From Diplocarpon mali (Eukaryota > Ascomycota > Leotiomycetes > Helotiales > Drepanopezizaceae), in contig JAENRP010000261.1 of assembly GCA_024741835.1 (NCBI GenBank), forward strand, positions 3,150-64,867: a stretch of DNA of 61,718 nucleotides, written 5' to 3'. This document shows, piece after piece, positions 33,311-43,599 of this stretch. Each line of letters starts with the position of its first letter. The stretch's first letter is position 1. Under the pieces are notes generated by a model. That model saw nothing but the letters and a program-made list of their open reading frames with translations, was not told the origin of the DNA and did not search any database. The position numbers were made by a program, and so were the translations under genes.

Positions 33311-35166
33311 CTTCTATAGAGAGCTTATCGTTGGGTAAGAGCTGCTAGTGGCGTAAAGCTCGTTTCCTAGCTTTAAGAGGGGTTAGCTCTTGGTCTTAAT
33401 ATAAGAGTATATTAGCTAGCGTATTTGTTATGCCTATTTAGTACCTAATAAGGAAGTTAAAGTTAGCGAAGAACTCCGCCTAGCGAGCCTGCTAGGCTAT
33501 TAAGTCCTTAGTTGTTATAAAGTACTTAAGGGCTTTATAATTAGTATATACGTATACCGTTTTCTAGGCCTTAAGTAGCTTTGCCTTATACTAGTAGAAC
33601 GATTTAAAAATCGCTAGGAGCTCTTTATTATAAATAGGGTAATTTAGCTTAGCGTTATTTATTATCTTTGAAAAGTACTTAATCAAGTGGTAGTTATCTT
33701 CTTCCTAAAGTTAGGAGAGTACGCTGGCGACTACGCTATTAGAGGCGTCGGTCTCAAGCCTTATCTGCTTTTAAGGGTAATAGTAGTATAAAATCGGAGT
33801 TATTTAAAGGCTTAAGCGCAGAGCTTCCTAAGCTTCCTTATAAGCGTTATTAAAGTTAAAAGGAACGTTTCCTATAAAAGCTATTAAAGGTCGGCAGATA
33901 CAATTATAGCTTTAAATAAACCTTTAATAGAAGTTATAAAACCCTAGGAAGCTTTATACGCTACGTACGTTCTTAGCGTATTTCCACTTTTAAATAACTA
34001 AGACCTTGTTAAAGTCTACCTTAATTTTGTAAATTTTAATAATAAACCTTAGGAACCTAATTTTAATAACCTTAAACTCGCTTTTCTTAATATCTGCTTA
34101 AAGGCTATAGTATTAGAGAATTCCTAAGATCTTCTTAATATAAATCTTATAGTTAAGGGAGTTTTCTAAGTAGATTAGAATATCATTTAAGTAGGTAAAG
34201 TAGAAATTGTTAAGGTAGTTAAGGAGAATATTATTAATAAACCTTTAAAAGGTAGTAGGCCTATTTGTTAGCCCGAATGGTAAAACCTTATATTTATAAG
34301 TCCTATAATGCGTGCGGAAAGTAGTTAGGTCCTTAGCGTTAGCTAATATGCAGATATAGTAGAAGGCTTATTATATATCGATTTTTATAAAAATACAAGC
34401 TTTTGATATACGTACTATTATCTTATTGATAAGTGGAATCGGATAAGGGTCTTTCTTTATTAAGGCGTTTAATTTCTAGTAGTCGATATATAAACGTAAA
34501 GAGCTATTAGCTTTCCTAATAAAGAGGATTAAGGCTGCCTAAGAGGAACTTAAAGCTTTAATAAATCCTTTATATAGGTTCTTAAGAATATAGCTCTTGA
34601 CCTTTAAGAGCTGTTTATTAGTAAGGCGATAGAAGGGTTCGATTATTAAGTTGTTCTTACTTATTAGCTCGATTTTATAATCTACCTTTAGCTAGGGTTT
34701 TAGCAGCTAATCAAAGGCCTAGCAATTAAAGATGTTTTTAAACTTAGTGTACTAAGGCAAGAGCTTTTAATCTATTAGCTTATCGTTGCTCTTATACTTA
34801 GCTTGCAGTGCCGAACTAAGGCTAAGGGAGCTAATTTCAGCCTGCTTAACCGATTCTTAGCAATTGATTTCTTAGCGATTGATTTCTTAATCTAAATTGT
34901 AAATAAAGCTTACGAATATAAACTCTTTAAGTACTAGTTCTTAAGTTTATATAACTTGTCTTACCTTAGTTATAAAGTGGTAGTAGAGGGCGCCGATTAC
35001 TAAGGCTAAGATTAGGCTGATTTAATAAGCTGTCTTCGGCGGAGTATTTCTCTTTATTAAAAGAGGGAGCAAGGAGTCTAATACTTTTAATAAGGCCTTC
35101 TTTATATAGTTCAGATCTCTTTTCAAGTCTTTAAAGAAACTGCTATCCTTAGGTCTATAAGAGGCC

Positions 35167-35234
35167 ACTTGCGGGCTAGGACTAGGAGTGGGATTCGAGT
35201 TCGCGGTTTTCACTCGCGGGCTAGGATTAGGAGT
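35167..35234 (-). repeat. Two PAL23 copies in the Gy-S protease-RT linker
   Basis: Copies at 35167-35189 and 35212-35234, 45 bp apart, inside a stop-free stretch of 80 codons. They read T-P-S-P-S-P-Q-V and T-P-N-P-S-P-R-V. Confidence 0.9.
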
Positions 35235-35939
35235 AGGATTCGAGGCGTTATAGCTTACTAGCACTAAGAGTTAAGCTTAGGCCATTCTTAGGTCTTTATC
35301 CTTAGCGTCTATTATAGCTGCTTAACGATCGACGTCTTATTAAGCTATTAGGGGTTTTATTAGCTATAAGAGATCGATTAGTATATATTAATTAAAGTAG
35401 GAGACGATAGGCATATCCTTAAGCTAAGAGATACTATTTTTCCCCTTTCTATAGGATTATTTAAAGTTATAGTGCTTTAGGAACTTCCTACTAATTAAAA
35501 CGTCGGTTACTCTTAAGCTTATAATTAAGAAAGGGAAGTTTATTTATCGCCTATCGATTAAAAGGGTAAGTAAGACGGCAAATCAAATAGTTTCTCCCTT
35601 AAGGCTATTATAGCCAATAAGGGTAATCGGTTTAAGTAGTTTAATAAACTTTACCTTAAGTCTTTAAGAAAGCTAATATATTAGAAATGTCTTAATAATA
35701 CTGAAAATATTAGCTTTATTATTAATATAAGTAACTGTTTTAATAAATGATCTATTTTAAGCTAGTTTTATAAGAATTAAAAATTGGCGGCCGCTTATTA
35801 ATAGGTAGGAATTAAAATCTAAGTCTTTTTATAAATTATAACTTATACTATAGTAGGAGTCTTTACTATAGCTTAGCAGTTTCTTAATAGTAGGTTGTTT
35901 TCTATTTCAACTTTAGCTATTATAAACTCGCCCTACTTC

Positions 35940-37189
35940 TTTAACTTTAGGCAGTCTATTGTATAGTAACTGGGAGCTCTGCAGTTATAGCAAAGACTAG
36001 ACGACGGCTTTAGGCTAGCAGACCTTTCTTAATAAGTTGCTAATAAGGGGGAATAAGTATAGGGAGCTAAGGAGGTAGCTATAGTAGTAGGTCTTTATAA
36101 CTCCCTTTTTAATATACTAAGGATACGGTCCTTTGAAGGGGAGAATGCGATAGCAGGAGCGACTTATTAAGCGTTATAGGCCTCTTCTTACTTAATATTA
36201 TAGGCCTTATGGTCTGCAATAGCTAAGAACTCATTTAAAGTAATATAATTATTATTTATTTTATACTTCTTTACTTAAAGGTTATTCTTTAAAGCTAAGG
36301 AGACCTTTTTATAAATATTATCGAATTAATAAGACTAATCGATCTTTCTAATTATAATAAGGGTAACGAACTTAGATTAGAACTTATTATATAATAATAA
36401 ACCTATAATTAGCCTACTATATTTAAGCTTAGCGGACTAAATATAGTTATAATTAAAGAACCTTTGATCTAAGACCTTAAGGATATTAGTAGCGTATATA
36501 AACTTATTAGTAAAGATAGGATTTATATATTATAGGATTAGGTTTTAAGCTTTACTTATTATATATTTAAAGTAGGTAGTAATCTAATCCTCTCTTAAAG
36601 TGAAGTTGCTTAAGTACTTTTAAATAAATACCTTTATAGCTATCTTTTAAGCGTTATAGGTAATTTCGCCTTAGTAGTTGCTAAAATAGGTTTAAAAGTA
36701 CTTAATTTGATAAGGGTCGACGGCTAAGACTAAAGGTCGGATAATTAAGAGGTAGTAGTCTAAGGGAGGCAGTAAGTCGGCGGTAAGGGACCGAGTGTTC
36801 TAAGGGCTAGCACTTAAGGAAGAAGGGGCAGCTATATTATTTTAAAGAGCGGCGGCTATAGCAGCGCTAATAAGGTTTGCGATTTCGGCCTATTAAGCAG
36901 TTGAAAAGAAAGGGGCCGATATAGTAAGAGTAGATGTCTTTAAAGAGAGTATAACTTCTTCTTTAACTTTAATCGATAGCAATAGGGTATTTCGAAAATC
37001 CACTCGCGGTCTAGGCCTAAGAGTGAAATCGGTACTAAGGGAGGTTTCTTCTTAAGTAGGCTTAAGAAAGGGAATATCTCTAGGACTAGGGTTAGCAGTA
37101 AGGCCTATAGAACTGGTAGCAGTAAGGCCTAGTGGTAAAGGTGCGGTTAACCTTTCACTTCTCTTAAGTGGTATAAGATTAGAGGTCAT
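35940..37189 (-). pseudogene. Gy-S gag with zinc knuckle
   Basis: Capsid/nucleocapsid protein starting M-T-S-N-L-I-P-L-K. It shows a long gag body (L-K-Y-S-R-L-I-I-G-L-L, then E-F-L-A-I-A-D-H-K-A-Y-N). At 35950-35992 it has the knuckle C-Y-N-C-R-A-P-S-Y-Y-T-I-D-C, a CX2CX4HX4C box in which His has become Tyr, a CAC-to-TAC change. One PAL23 lies at codon 55. RIP stops are scattered. The ATG is chosen as the first in frame after the leader. Confidence 0.7.
37002..37024 (-). repeat. PAL23 copy in Gy-S gag N-terminal linker
   Basis: In the gag frame as T-L-R-P-R-P-R-V, between a Pro/Ser-rich N-terminus and the gag core. Confidence 0.9.
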
Positions 37190-37770
37190 AAGTACTAACT
37201 CTCTTTATATTATCTAGTTTAGTCTAAAGGGACCTAATGCTAAATAGTGACCTATTTAAAAGGGGGAAGATCAGTATAAGCGGAGCTATATACGTTCTTA
37301 AAGCCTTCTAGTAGAGTATATATTAAGGTATCGTAGGTTCATAGATCTTAAGAGAGAAGGTTTTACTTCGGGATCACGTCTCTTTACTAATCAGGAGTTG
37401 CAATAAGGTTGTATAGGGAGGGAGAGAGTTGAGAAGAGAAAAGTTATTATACTGCTCTAGGCAGCAGCCTACGCTAGCGAAGCGAGGGCATAGTAAATAA
37501 TTTTTTTTCGGATTGAAATTGAAGGTGAATCTCTATTTGCAAAATGGAGTGCGTAAGGGGTCGAAAAAACGAGCTAATCTCGTATTCGAAGGTTGTTATT
37601 CAGCTTTCTCTAAAAACTAAATCAGTAGGATCTAGGCGCTATATATGAGTTGCTTAAGGCAGTTTATAGTAGGAGAATCGAGATCGAGTTGCTTAAGGCA
37701 GTTCGAAGTGACGATTCTAAAGGGGGTAGATATTAAGCTTCTTAGCGGAGGTTGAGTAGATCTTTTCTTA
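37190..37770 (-). other. 5' leader of Gy-S
   Basis: Lies between the right LTR and the gag ATG. It contains a run of T near 37501 and two imperfect copies of GAGTTGCTTAAGGCAGTT (37647 and 37688). No gene seen and no clear primer-binding site recognised. Confidence 0.4.
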
Positions 37771-37853
37771 TATTACGACTGGCTCTGGAGCGTACAGTGG
37801 GGCGATAATCGAGTAACGCTGACTGTATTACCTCAAGAGGTACGCTATGTAAT
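37771..37853 (-). repeat. 5' LTR of Gy-S, inner part
   Basis: The first 83 of 255 bp, starting TATTACGACTGG. It is split by copy 3 after a GTAAT target and resumes at 40749. Confidence 0.9.
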
Positions 37854-38097
37854 ATAAGAGGGAGCAGGAACAACACAAGAATAGGCCTACGTAAAGACTA
37901 AAGACAAAAAGGGAGGAAGTACCATAAGCAGGCTTTCCGAAGAAGAACTAGGACAATTTACTAGTTAAGGGTAGAATAGGTGGTTAGTATTGCGCACTAT
38001 CTTTAAGTATAATAGTAGTCTTATATATACCCCTTTCTTAGTCCTTATCTAACTATATAACCTATATCATAAGATCCTTTACTTCTAGGTCTTTATA
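37854..38097 (-). repeat. Left (3') LTR of Gy-L copy 3
   Basis: 244 bp. It differs from the right LTR mainly by transitions. No convincing polypurine tract is seen next to it on the minus strand. Confidence 0.85.
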
Positions 38098-38259
38098 TAT
38101 GCCTTAACTAACTTAAGTAGTAGCCTTTGCTATTATTAGTAAAGAATATAAGACTCTTATAAGTCGAGAATACCAATCCCTATTTATAAAAATAATAAGT
38201 ATAAGTAAGGTTAGTACCTAAAGTTGTAAAGGTAAGGAGAGGAGAGAGGGTTTTTTTTA

Positions 38260-38282
38260 ACTTATAGGTTAGGCCCGCAAGT
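38260..38282 (-). repeat. PAL23 copy at the end of the copy 3 reading frame
   Basis: Reads T-C-G-P-N-L, stop, V. In phase with the two other copies at 38389 and 38812. Confidence 0.8.
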
Positions 38283-38388
38283 GGATTTCAAAGAAATATA
38301 TAAAAGGAAAGAGGGAAGGGGAAGGGGAGAGGTGCGGTAGTAAATGAATAAAAATGATAAAAACTCCTTTTCCTCCTTTAGTAATACG

Positions 38389-38411
38389 ACTCTTAGTCTA
38401 GGACTGCGAGT
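38389..38411 (-). repeat. PAL23 copy in the copy 3 gag remnant
   Basis: Reads T-R-S-P-R-L-R-V. It has no counterpart at the matching region of Gy-L copy 1. Confidence 0.85.
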
Positions 38412-38811
38412 CAAAAGCTTAAAGTTATTAAAGCTATTAAATCGCAATTTTAAAGAAAATTCGATAATAATTTTAAGTAATCTTATACCCTAACCAACTT
38501 AAGAGGCGTCCTTATTAAAGAAAATCCAAGCTTTATATAAAATTAGATTAATAATTTAGGAATTTCTTTAATATAGCTATATATAATTATTAAGCCTTTC
38601 TAAGGTGGTAACTCGCTTATTTAACCTAAGGGAAGCTGGATTTAGGTATTTAAAGTTCGCATACTAGTTTTTACCTTCTAAAGCCTATCGATTATCAAAT
38701 TAAGGAGTGCGATAAGTTTCTTAAAGAAGGCCTTTAATTAAGGTTTCTAAACGTTAAATATAAAGTTTAAAAAACTAGGCTTTAAGTTCCTTGATTTTTA
38801 AAGCAGATTTC

Positions 38812-38834
38812 ACTCTTAGGCTAGGACTATAAGT
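38812..38834 (-). repeat. PAL23 copy in copy 3 gag
   Basis: Ortholog of 13347-13369. The flanks extend the palindrome to TTTCACT...AGTGAAA. Confidence 0.9.
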
Positions 38835-39781
38835 GAAAGGAATTACTACTGGATTTCTCTTTACCTCTTTAGTAATTTCTAAAGCCTTCGAATGTTCTTA
38901 TACTAAGCTTTTAAGATCTTTAGTAAAAGAGGAAGTAGGCTCTTTTTCCTTTTCTATTACCTTAATAGTCCTTTTGCTAAGGTCTGCTTTTAAGGCGAAG
39001 GTCGAGAAGTCTTCGAATTAAACGTATATTATAAGATTACGCTTATTAATTCTAAAATGCTTAATAATCTTATTTCAAAGGCTAGTAGGCAATTTAAGTA
39101 AGAATAGGCGTCCTCTTTCAACTTTACTAAGAATCTTTTAATCGATTAAGGTATTTGACACTTAAGTGAAGGTCTAATAGTAGTTTTTAAATTCCTTAGG
39201 AGTGCGAGTAATAAGAATAAACTCCTTTAAAAAGGCTAGAATATCGCAAATCTGCTATTTATCAAATTCCTGAAATTCAGCTTTAAAAGCCTTAATAAGT
39301 AGTTCTTAAGACTTGCGAAGCTTCCACTTAAGTAGAGATTTGATAATATCTTTGCTAATTTAGTCGTAGTAGTAGGGAAGTCGATTGATTATCTTATTAT
39401 ATCTAATACCGAAATTATAATAAGTCTTCTTATATTATTTAAGGAAATTAGTAATATTAGCTTTAGTAAAATAAGAAGCGCTAAGAGAATTAGAAAGGGG
39501 AAAATGATTAGTGATAGCTTTAAAGGCGGCTATTATTGCTTTATTTATTTTAATAGAAAGGGAGGAGCTAAGTCGAATATAATGCCTAAGGTATTTTAAA
39601 GAGTTTTCAGAATCCGAGTCAATCTTAAAGTAACTAAGGCAAGCTTAAAAAGATTTAAGCAAAGGGTTAGCAAAAGGTTTAAAATTGATATTTTTAAGTA
39701 TCGATATTAAAAAAGCAAGTGCAGTTATTAAAGGGGAAGATAAAGAACTTAAGTTATACAAAATCGTATTTCTATATTCCT

Positions 39782-39804
39782 ACTTATAGGCCTAGCTTAG
39801 GAGT
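39782..39804 (-). repeat. PAL23 copy, copy 3 leader/gag start
   Basis: Ortholog of 14356-14378; not in phase with the gag copies. Confidence 0.8.
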
Positions 39805-40499
39805 GAAAATCCGATTTCTATAAAAAGTTTATTTATACTTTACTAAGACTTCTTTAATAGGTATAAAGTAGCAAATAAGGGTACTATAATTACTAGTAGT
39901 AAGTAAAGGTTTATTAAGTCAAAGACTAATTTCTAAGATAAAGTTTCTAAGAAAGATTCATCTTAGCTTTTAAGACAATTCCTATTAGTCCTTAGAATAA
40001 AAGGGTCTCTAGAGACGATTCTAAGGCAGTTTTTAGAGTTTTATTAAGCTAAGGCGGCTGAATTATCAGATTCGGATTTCTAAAGATTCTAAGGAAACAC
40101 TTCCAGTTGGAGTTTGCGCTTAGTATTACTCAAGTACTCGAAACTACTACTATTTGAGACTGCTATTATAAGGTTTGCCAAACTTTTTATACTAAAAAGC
40201 CGAAAATTCCGAAAACCTTAGAGTTAAGGAGGAAAATAGGGGTTTTCAAAGCAGAGCTAAAAAGGGAAAATCTAAGGTTATTAATAGTAAAGAGTAGCAA
40301 TCGATAGTTCCAAATAACTAAGTGATTGCAAGGTCGATAATAGAGGAATAACAACCGATAGTTACAAATAACTAAATAATTATAGATTTAAAAGAGGTTT
40401 TCAAAGGGTTGATCTCTTATTTGCGAATTAAGAGAATTAAGAGGAGAAGTTGTATAAAGACGAAATCTCAAAGGAATCGTCCCTGCGTAGGTCACTAAT

Positions 40500-40743
40500 A
40501 TAAGAGGGAGTAGGAATAATATAAGAATAGGCCTACGTAAAGACTAAAGACAAAGAGGGAGGAAGCACTATAAGCAGGCTCTCTAAAGAAGAACTAGGAT
40601 AATTCACTAGTTAGGGGTAGAATAGGTGATTGGCATTGCGCGCTGTCTCTAAGTACAACAGTAGTCCTATATATACCCCTTTCTTAGTCCTCATCTGACC
40701 ATATGACCTATATCACAAGATCCTGCACTTCCAGGTCTCTATA
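40500..40743 (-). repeat. Right (5') LTR of Gy-L copy 3
   Basis: 244 bp, the less decayed of the two. It shares its inner junction sequence with the LTR at 15057-15302. Confidence 0.85.
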
Positions 40744-40748
40744 GTAAT

Positions 40749-40920
40749 GGAAAAGAAAAGATGAAGAAGAAGAGAGAGTCTCTAGTAGAGCTCCTCCAGA
40801 ATAAGTACAGGTGCTTCACTAGCGTGCACGTGATCCAGCCACCTCGCTACCTTAGCGTGCACCTGACTTCGACACGTGATATAACCGTTCACGTGATGTG
40901 CACGTGATGCGGCCCTAACA
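40749..40920 (-). repeat. 5' LTR of Gy-S, outer part
   Basis: The remaining 172 bp of the LTR, ending GGCCCTAACA before the AATAG duplication. This is the best-preserved LTR sequence in the window. Confidence 0.9.
40827..40906 (-). promoter_or_regulatory. Cluster of four CACGTG boxes in the Gy-S LTR
   Basis: Perfect CACGTG palindromes at 40827, 40873, 40890 and 40901. In the other LTR the same places read CATATG, TATATG, TACGTG and TATGTA, exactly the RIP products. CACGTG is the E-box/G-box bound by bHLH factors, so this may be an LTR enhancer. The regulatory role is inferred. Confidence 0.5.
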
Positions 40921-41166
40921 AATAGAGTCGATATTAAAGGAACCTTTATAGCTAATCGACTAAAACGCTTTTATCAACGCAACTAGACCTTATTCCCTTT
41001 AAAAGACGAATCAGGAACTAATATAACCTTCAAATATTTTATAGGAACCAATGGCAATATAAGCAATTTTAAACCCTTGGACAAAGACTAAGATTTTTCC
41101 AACTTAACCTATAAGTCGGTTCTATAAGTAAAGAATATTAAAATACTTAACTAATTACAACCTTAA
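40921..41166 (+). pseudogene. Gy-L pol C-terminal end (copy 2)
   Basis: Continuation of the integrase C-terminal region after Gy-S, reading G-T-F-I-A-N-R-L-K-R-F-Y and then T-L-F-P-L-K-D. It ends at TAA 41164-41166 after a PAL23 at 41107. The stop is at the same place in copy 1. Confidence 0.7.
41107..41129 (+). repeat. PAL23 copy at the pol C-terminus (copy 2)
   Basis: Reads T-Y-K-S-V-L, RIP stop, V, 19 codons before the pol stop. Confidence 0.75.
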
Positions 41167-41527
41167 ATTATTATTCTTCAAATATCCAAAGAACGCAAGC
41201 AGGAATACTAAACGATTTCTTAGCCTATTAATTATCCTACCTTCTTATAATCCTTATTTTTACATTTTTAGCAAGGTTGCCTCTTTTATTATTTAAAATA
41301 TAGATCTTTTAGGATCACTTTAAATTCTTACCTGCTTTAACTTATTTTACATTCTTAATATTAGCCTTTAATTATAGTATTCTTATTACTTTCTTTAAAT
41401 AATAAATAAGAAGTCCAATCTCCTTAATATATATATATATAGTAAACCTATTGCAGCTTATATATCCTTTTAATTCTTATACCCTATTGAACTCTCTTAT
41501 TCGCACTCCCTTTCTTTTATAAGCAAT
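41167..41527 (+). promoter_or_regulatory. pol-orfX1 spacer (copy 2)
   Basis: Counterpart of 7473-7829 in the readable orientation. A long TATATA run at about 41431-41442, a second TATATATCC near 41459, and CT-rich sequence immediately before the orfX1 ATG. Promoter function is inferred. Confidence 0.35.
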
Positions 41528-42373
41528 ATGCCTTTAAAGAATTTACAAATGGTTTTATCTGCTATAGTAGGAGATAAATAGATAATGGTTATAAACTTCT
41601 CATAGGATAGTAGAGCTATTGCATTATTAGAAAGCTTTAAATCGACCTATATAGCCTTAAGAGATATAAAGTAATAGAAACTCCTTTTAGCTTATACAAA
41701 TGCTATTAATAACCTTTTAATATAAGTGGCCTTTAGAATCCTTTAATTTAACGACTTTTTAATTAAGGAATTAAGACTAAAGGGAATCTCTAAAGAGGAA
41801 TTCTTAGCTAATGCAGATTAATATATAACCTTGGCTAACACTTTTAGAACAAACTAAGATAAAAGGGAAGAATCTATTCGACAATTGGATAATTCAGCTA
41901 TTAATAAGAGAAGACTCCTATTTCGTTCGCACTTCTTAACAAATATTAATTCTAATAATAGAAGGCGAGTATTATTAAAAATCCTTAAGGAAAACACTCC
42001 TACTACTAAAGCTATTCAGATTTTCAATTTCTTTATTATTTAAGAAGGAATAGCAAAATTCTAAGGCAATCGAATTCGCAATTATAGATTTATAGGCCTA
42101 TCTAATACAGTACTTATAATAGCTAATAAAGCTATAAAAAGATCAAATTAGACTATAGATATTACCTTACCTAATAGCACTATTATTAATATGCTAAGGC
42201 TCTGCGCTTCTACTTATAGTTTGCTTATTTTAAAAGAGAACTAGACTCTTATATTAAGGTTTAAATGAGATTTCTTTAATAATAAAGAAGGGAATTAGTT
42301 ATTTGTAATTAAGCCTGCTTTAAAATTCGCTTCTTAGCCTAAAGATATAATAAGCCTTAAACTATATAATTTG

Positions 42374-42396
42374 ACTTACGGTCCTAAACTAGGAGT
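42374..42396 (+). repeat. PAL23 copy in orfX1 (copy 2)
   Basis: In frame at codon 282, as in copy 1; reads T-Y-G-P-K-L-G-V. Confidence 0.8.
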
Positions 42397-42976
42397 TAGA
42401 AGCGAGAATTTTAAAACTAGACTTAACTTGCCTCTTATTGAAATGATTCTAAAAACTGCTATTAAATAAACTACCCGAACGCTTAGCATAGCCTCTTTAG
42501 AATTTTCGGAATCTTCAAAGGACTCTCTTCTAGTTAGACGACCTATTTTAGCTTGACCTTTAAAAAGGATAGATTATTCAATAGCTACCTTAGCTAATTT
42601 GCAATTTGAAACTAAAGGATTGCGCGCTCGCTTAAATTCCTTTTTTAATAACTTAAAGGAGCTAGTTCTTAACTTCTTTATATTTATATATAACTATTTT
42701 AAAAACGATAATATAAGGGAAGACCCTATTCCTATTACTTTAAAGACAATTAGGAAAGCTATTAAATAGATTTAATAGCTTATCTTAAATAAGTTTACTC
42801 TTATAAATATTATTTAGCTCTTTAATAATTATAGAAGTTAAGAACCTAGTCTCTTAAATGCTAAGCGAGACTATTTTATCTTATAAGAAAGAGAATATAA
42901 AGAGGAATCTATTAATTAGGATATTTGTAATTATAGTAATATGCTTCAATTAGTTATTCTTAACCTTAAGCTTAGA

Positions 42977-42981
42977 AAACG
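42977..42981. repeat. Target-site duplication AAACG, left copy
   Basis: Repeated at 48606-48610 on the far side of Cop-A. The undisrupted site corresponds to about 6020 in Gy-L copy 1. Confidence 0.85.
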
Positions 42982-43223
42982 TATTGCAAGTATGCCCGTC
43001 ACATGTTTGTCACATGATCTGTCATATGACATATTATATATATGATATATCATATGACTTGCCATATGACTTAGTGGCAGCCCTTGTTAAATAGCTCGTA
43101 GTTAGAGAGCTCTTATGAATTAAGATATAAGACACCCAACATCGTCGTTTGCACCTTATACTTCTTTATGCCCTCTCTTCTAGTTTACTATTAAGTTTAC
43201 TATTAGAGAACCTCCTTGCTATA
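42982..43223 (+). repeat. 5' LTR of Cop-A
   Basis: 242 bp, starting TATTGCAAG (TG decayed to TA) and ending CTTGCTATA. The next bases GGTTATAAGC resemble a degenerate initiator-tRNA primer site. Confidence 0.9.
43000..43068 (+). promoter_or_regulatory. Array of CACATG/CATATG boxes in the Cop-A LTR
   Basis: CACATG at 43000 and 43011, CATATG at 43023, 43051 and 43063, several within GTCACATG or CATATGAC context. RIP acting on CACGTG would give exactly these, as seen in Gy-S. The 3' LTR has still more decayed forms. An ancestral E-box array is inferred. Confidence 0.4.
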
Positions 43224-43599
43224 GGTTATAAGCCCTGTATGCCTATAAATAGCATTCGATAAATTCCATCGATTAGAGTCTCCTTTACAAATGAAAAGGC
43301 TAATTGATATTTTTGAGTTTTACTTAACTAATGACGTATAATAGCGTCATTTCAATAATAAAACAGTAGCTACTCCCCTTCCGGAGCGCTATGTAATAAT
43401 CCAAGCTTACGCAAGATTCGTCACTATAGCTGAATCATTAGGACTGATAGCTGAGATTACCAGCTTAATTGCTAAAAGTACTCTACTGCCTGAATTACCT
43501 ATTTTTAAAGGGACTAATATATAATACCTTAAACTCGAATTCAATAGTTCATCTCCTCCTCTTCCTCTTTCTCCTCCTTTCGATAACTCTATATATATA
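43224..43599 (+). other. 5' leader of Cop-A
   Basis: Between the LTR and the region where the gag frame becomes readable. Contains a TATATA microsatellite near 43591 and CT-rich sequence. An ATG at 43291 begins a different, short frame. No gene supported. Confidence 0.4.

Larger units (their letters stand above)
31540..35900 (-). pseudogene. Gy-S protease-RT-RNase H-integrase, RIP-inactivated
   Basis: Minus-strand pol. The protease region is about 35800-35450 (V-L-I-S-R-K-F-L-K-H-Y-N). RT is about 34650-33950, with R-L-Y-I-D-Y, then K-D-P-Y-P-I-P-L-I, V-L-P-F-G-L-T, and Y-L-N-D-I-L-I-Y near 34190 in place of Y-x-D-D. RNase H is about 33790-33450 (I-R-L-E-T-D-A-S, then Y-N-K-E-L-L-A-I) and still has the E-T-D-A-S motif. 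It runs in frame into a triple 54-bp repeat and then the integrase (about 33130-31900). Gag and pol are in different frames. Position and motifs are typical; catalytic decay is clear. Confidence 0.8.
38262..39500 (-). pseudogene. gag-like pseudogene of Gy-L copy 3
   Basis: Minus-strand gag remnant. The upstream part corresponds to Gy-L copy 1 gag (Q-I-C-D-I-L-A-F-L-K-E-F near 39250, then L-L-K-L-P-T-S-L-Q). It has a RIP-broken frame and ends in a 61-codon stop-free stretch at 38262-38447, rich in Lys/Glu and then in aromatic and Pro residues. The three PAL23 copies at 38260, 38389 and 38812 share one frame. No polymerase domains. The start is not resolved. Confidence 0.5.
37854..40743 (-). 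mobile_element. Gy-L copy 3: short LTR-gag-LTR element
   Basis: 2.9-kb element with two 244-bp LTRs and GTAAT duplicated at 37849-37853 and 40744-40748. Interior 40499-38700 matches the leader and gag of Gy-L copy 1 (15056-13250). The remainder is diverged, and there is no RT, integrase, orfX1 or orfX2. It therefore looks like a non-autonomous derivative mobilised by Gy-L enzymes. That dependence is inferred from LTR similarity. Confidence 0.8.
31245..40920 (-). mobile_element. Gy-S: complete Ty3/Gypsy element with copy 3 nested in one LTR
   Basis: Minus-strand element bounded by TG...CA termini and a 5-bp duplication. Its two LTRs are both 255 bp once the nested insertion in the right one is removed (83 + 172 bp). 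Without that insertion the element is about 6.8 kb, a normal length for fungal Gypsy. Gene order on the minus strand is gag, protease, RT, RNase H, integrase, so the right LTR is the 5' LTR. Confidence 0.9.
41528..42981 (+). pseudogene. orfX1 N-terminal part (copy 2), interrupted by Cop-A
   Basis: Starts ATG at 41528-41530 (M-P-L-K-N-L-Q-M-V-L-S). Readable blocks shared with orfX2 are F-S-Q-D-S, then F-N-D-F-L-I-K-E-L, then L-F-R-S-H-F-L-T-N-I, and A-I-Q-I-F-N-F-F-I-I-Q-E-G. After the PAL23 at codon 282 comes a region with R-K-A-I-K-Q-I and I-I-Q-L-F that also has an orfX2 counterpart. Cop-A splits it at the AAACG target. RIP stops throughout. Function unknown. Confidence 0.65.

Noticed and set aside
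43023..43056. CATATG/TATATA run in the Cop-A LTR as a replication origin or terminal inverted repeat
   Set aside because: It is inside a confirmed LTR, and simple decay of CACGTG boxes explains it better.
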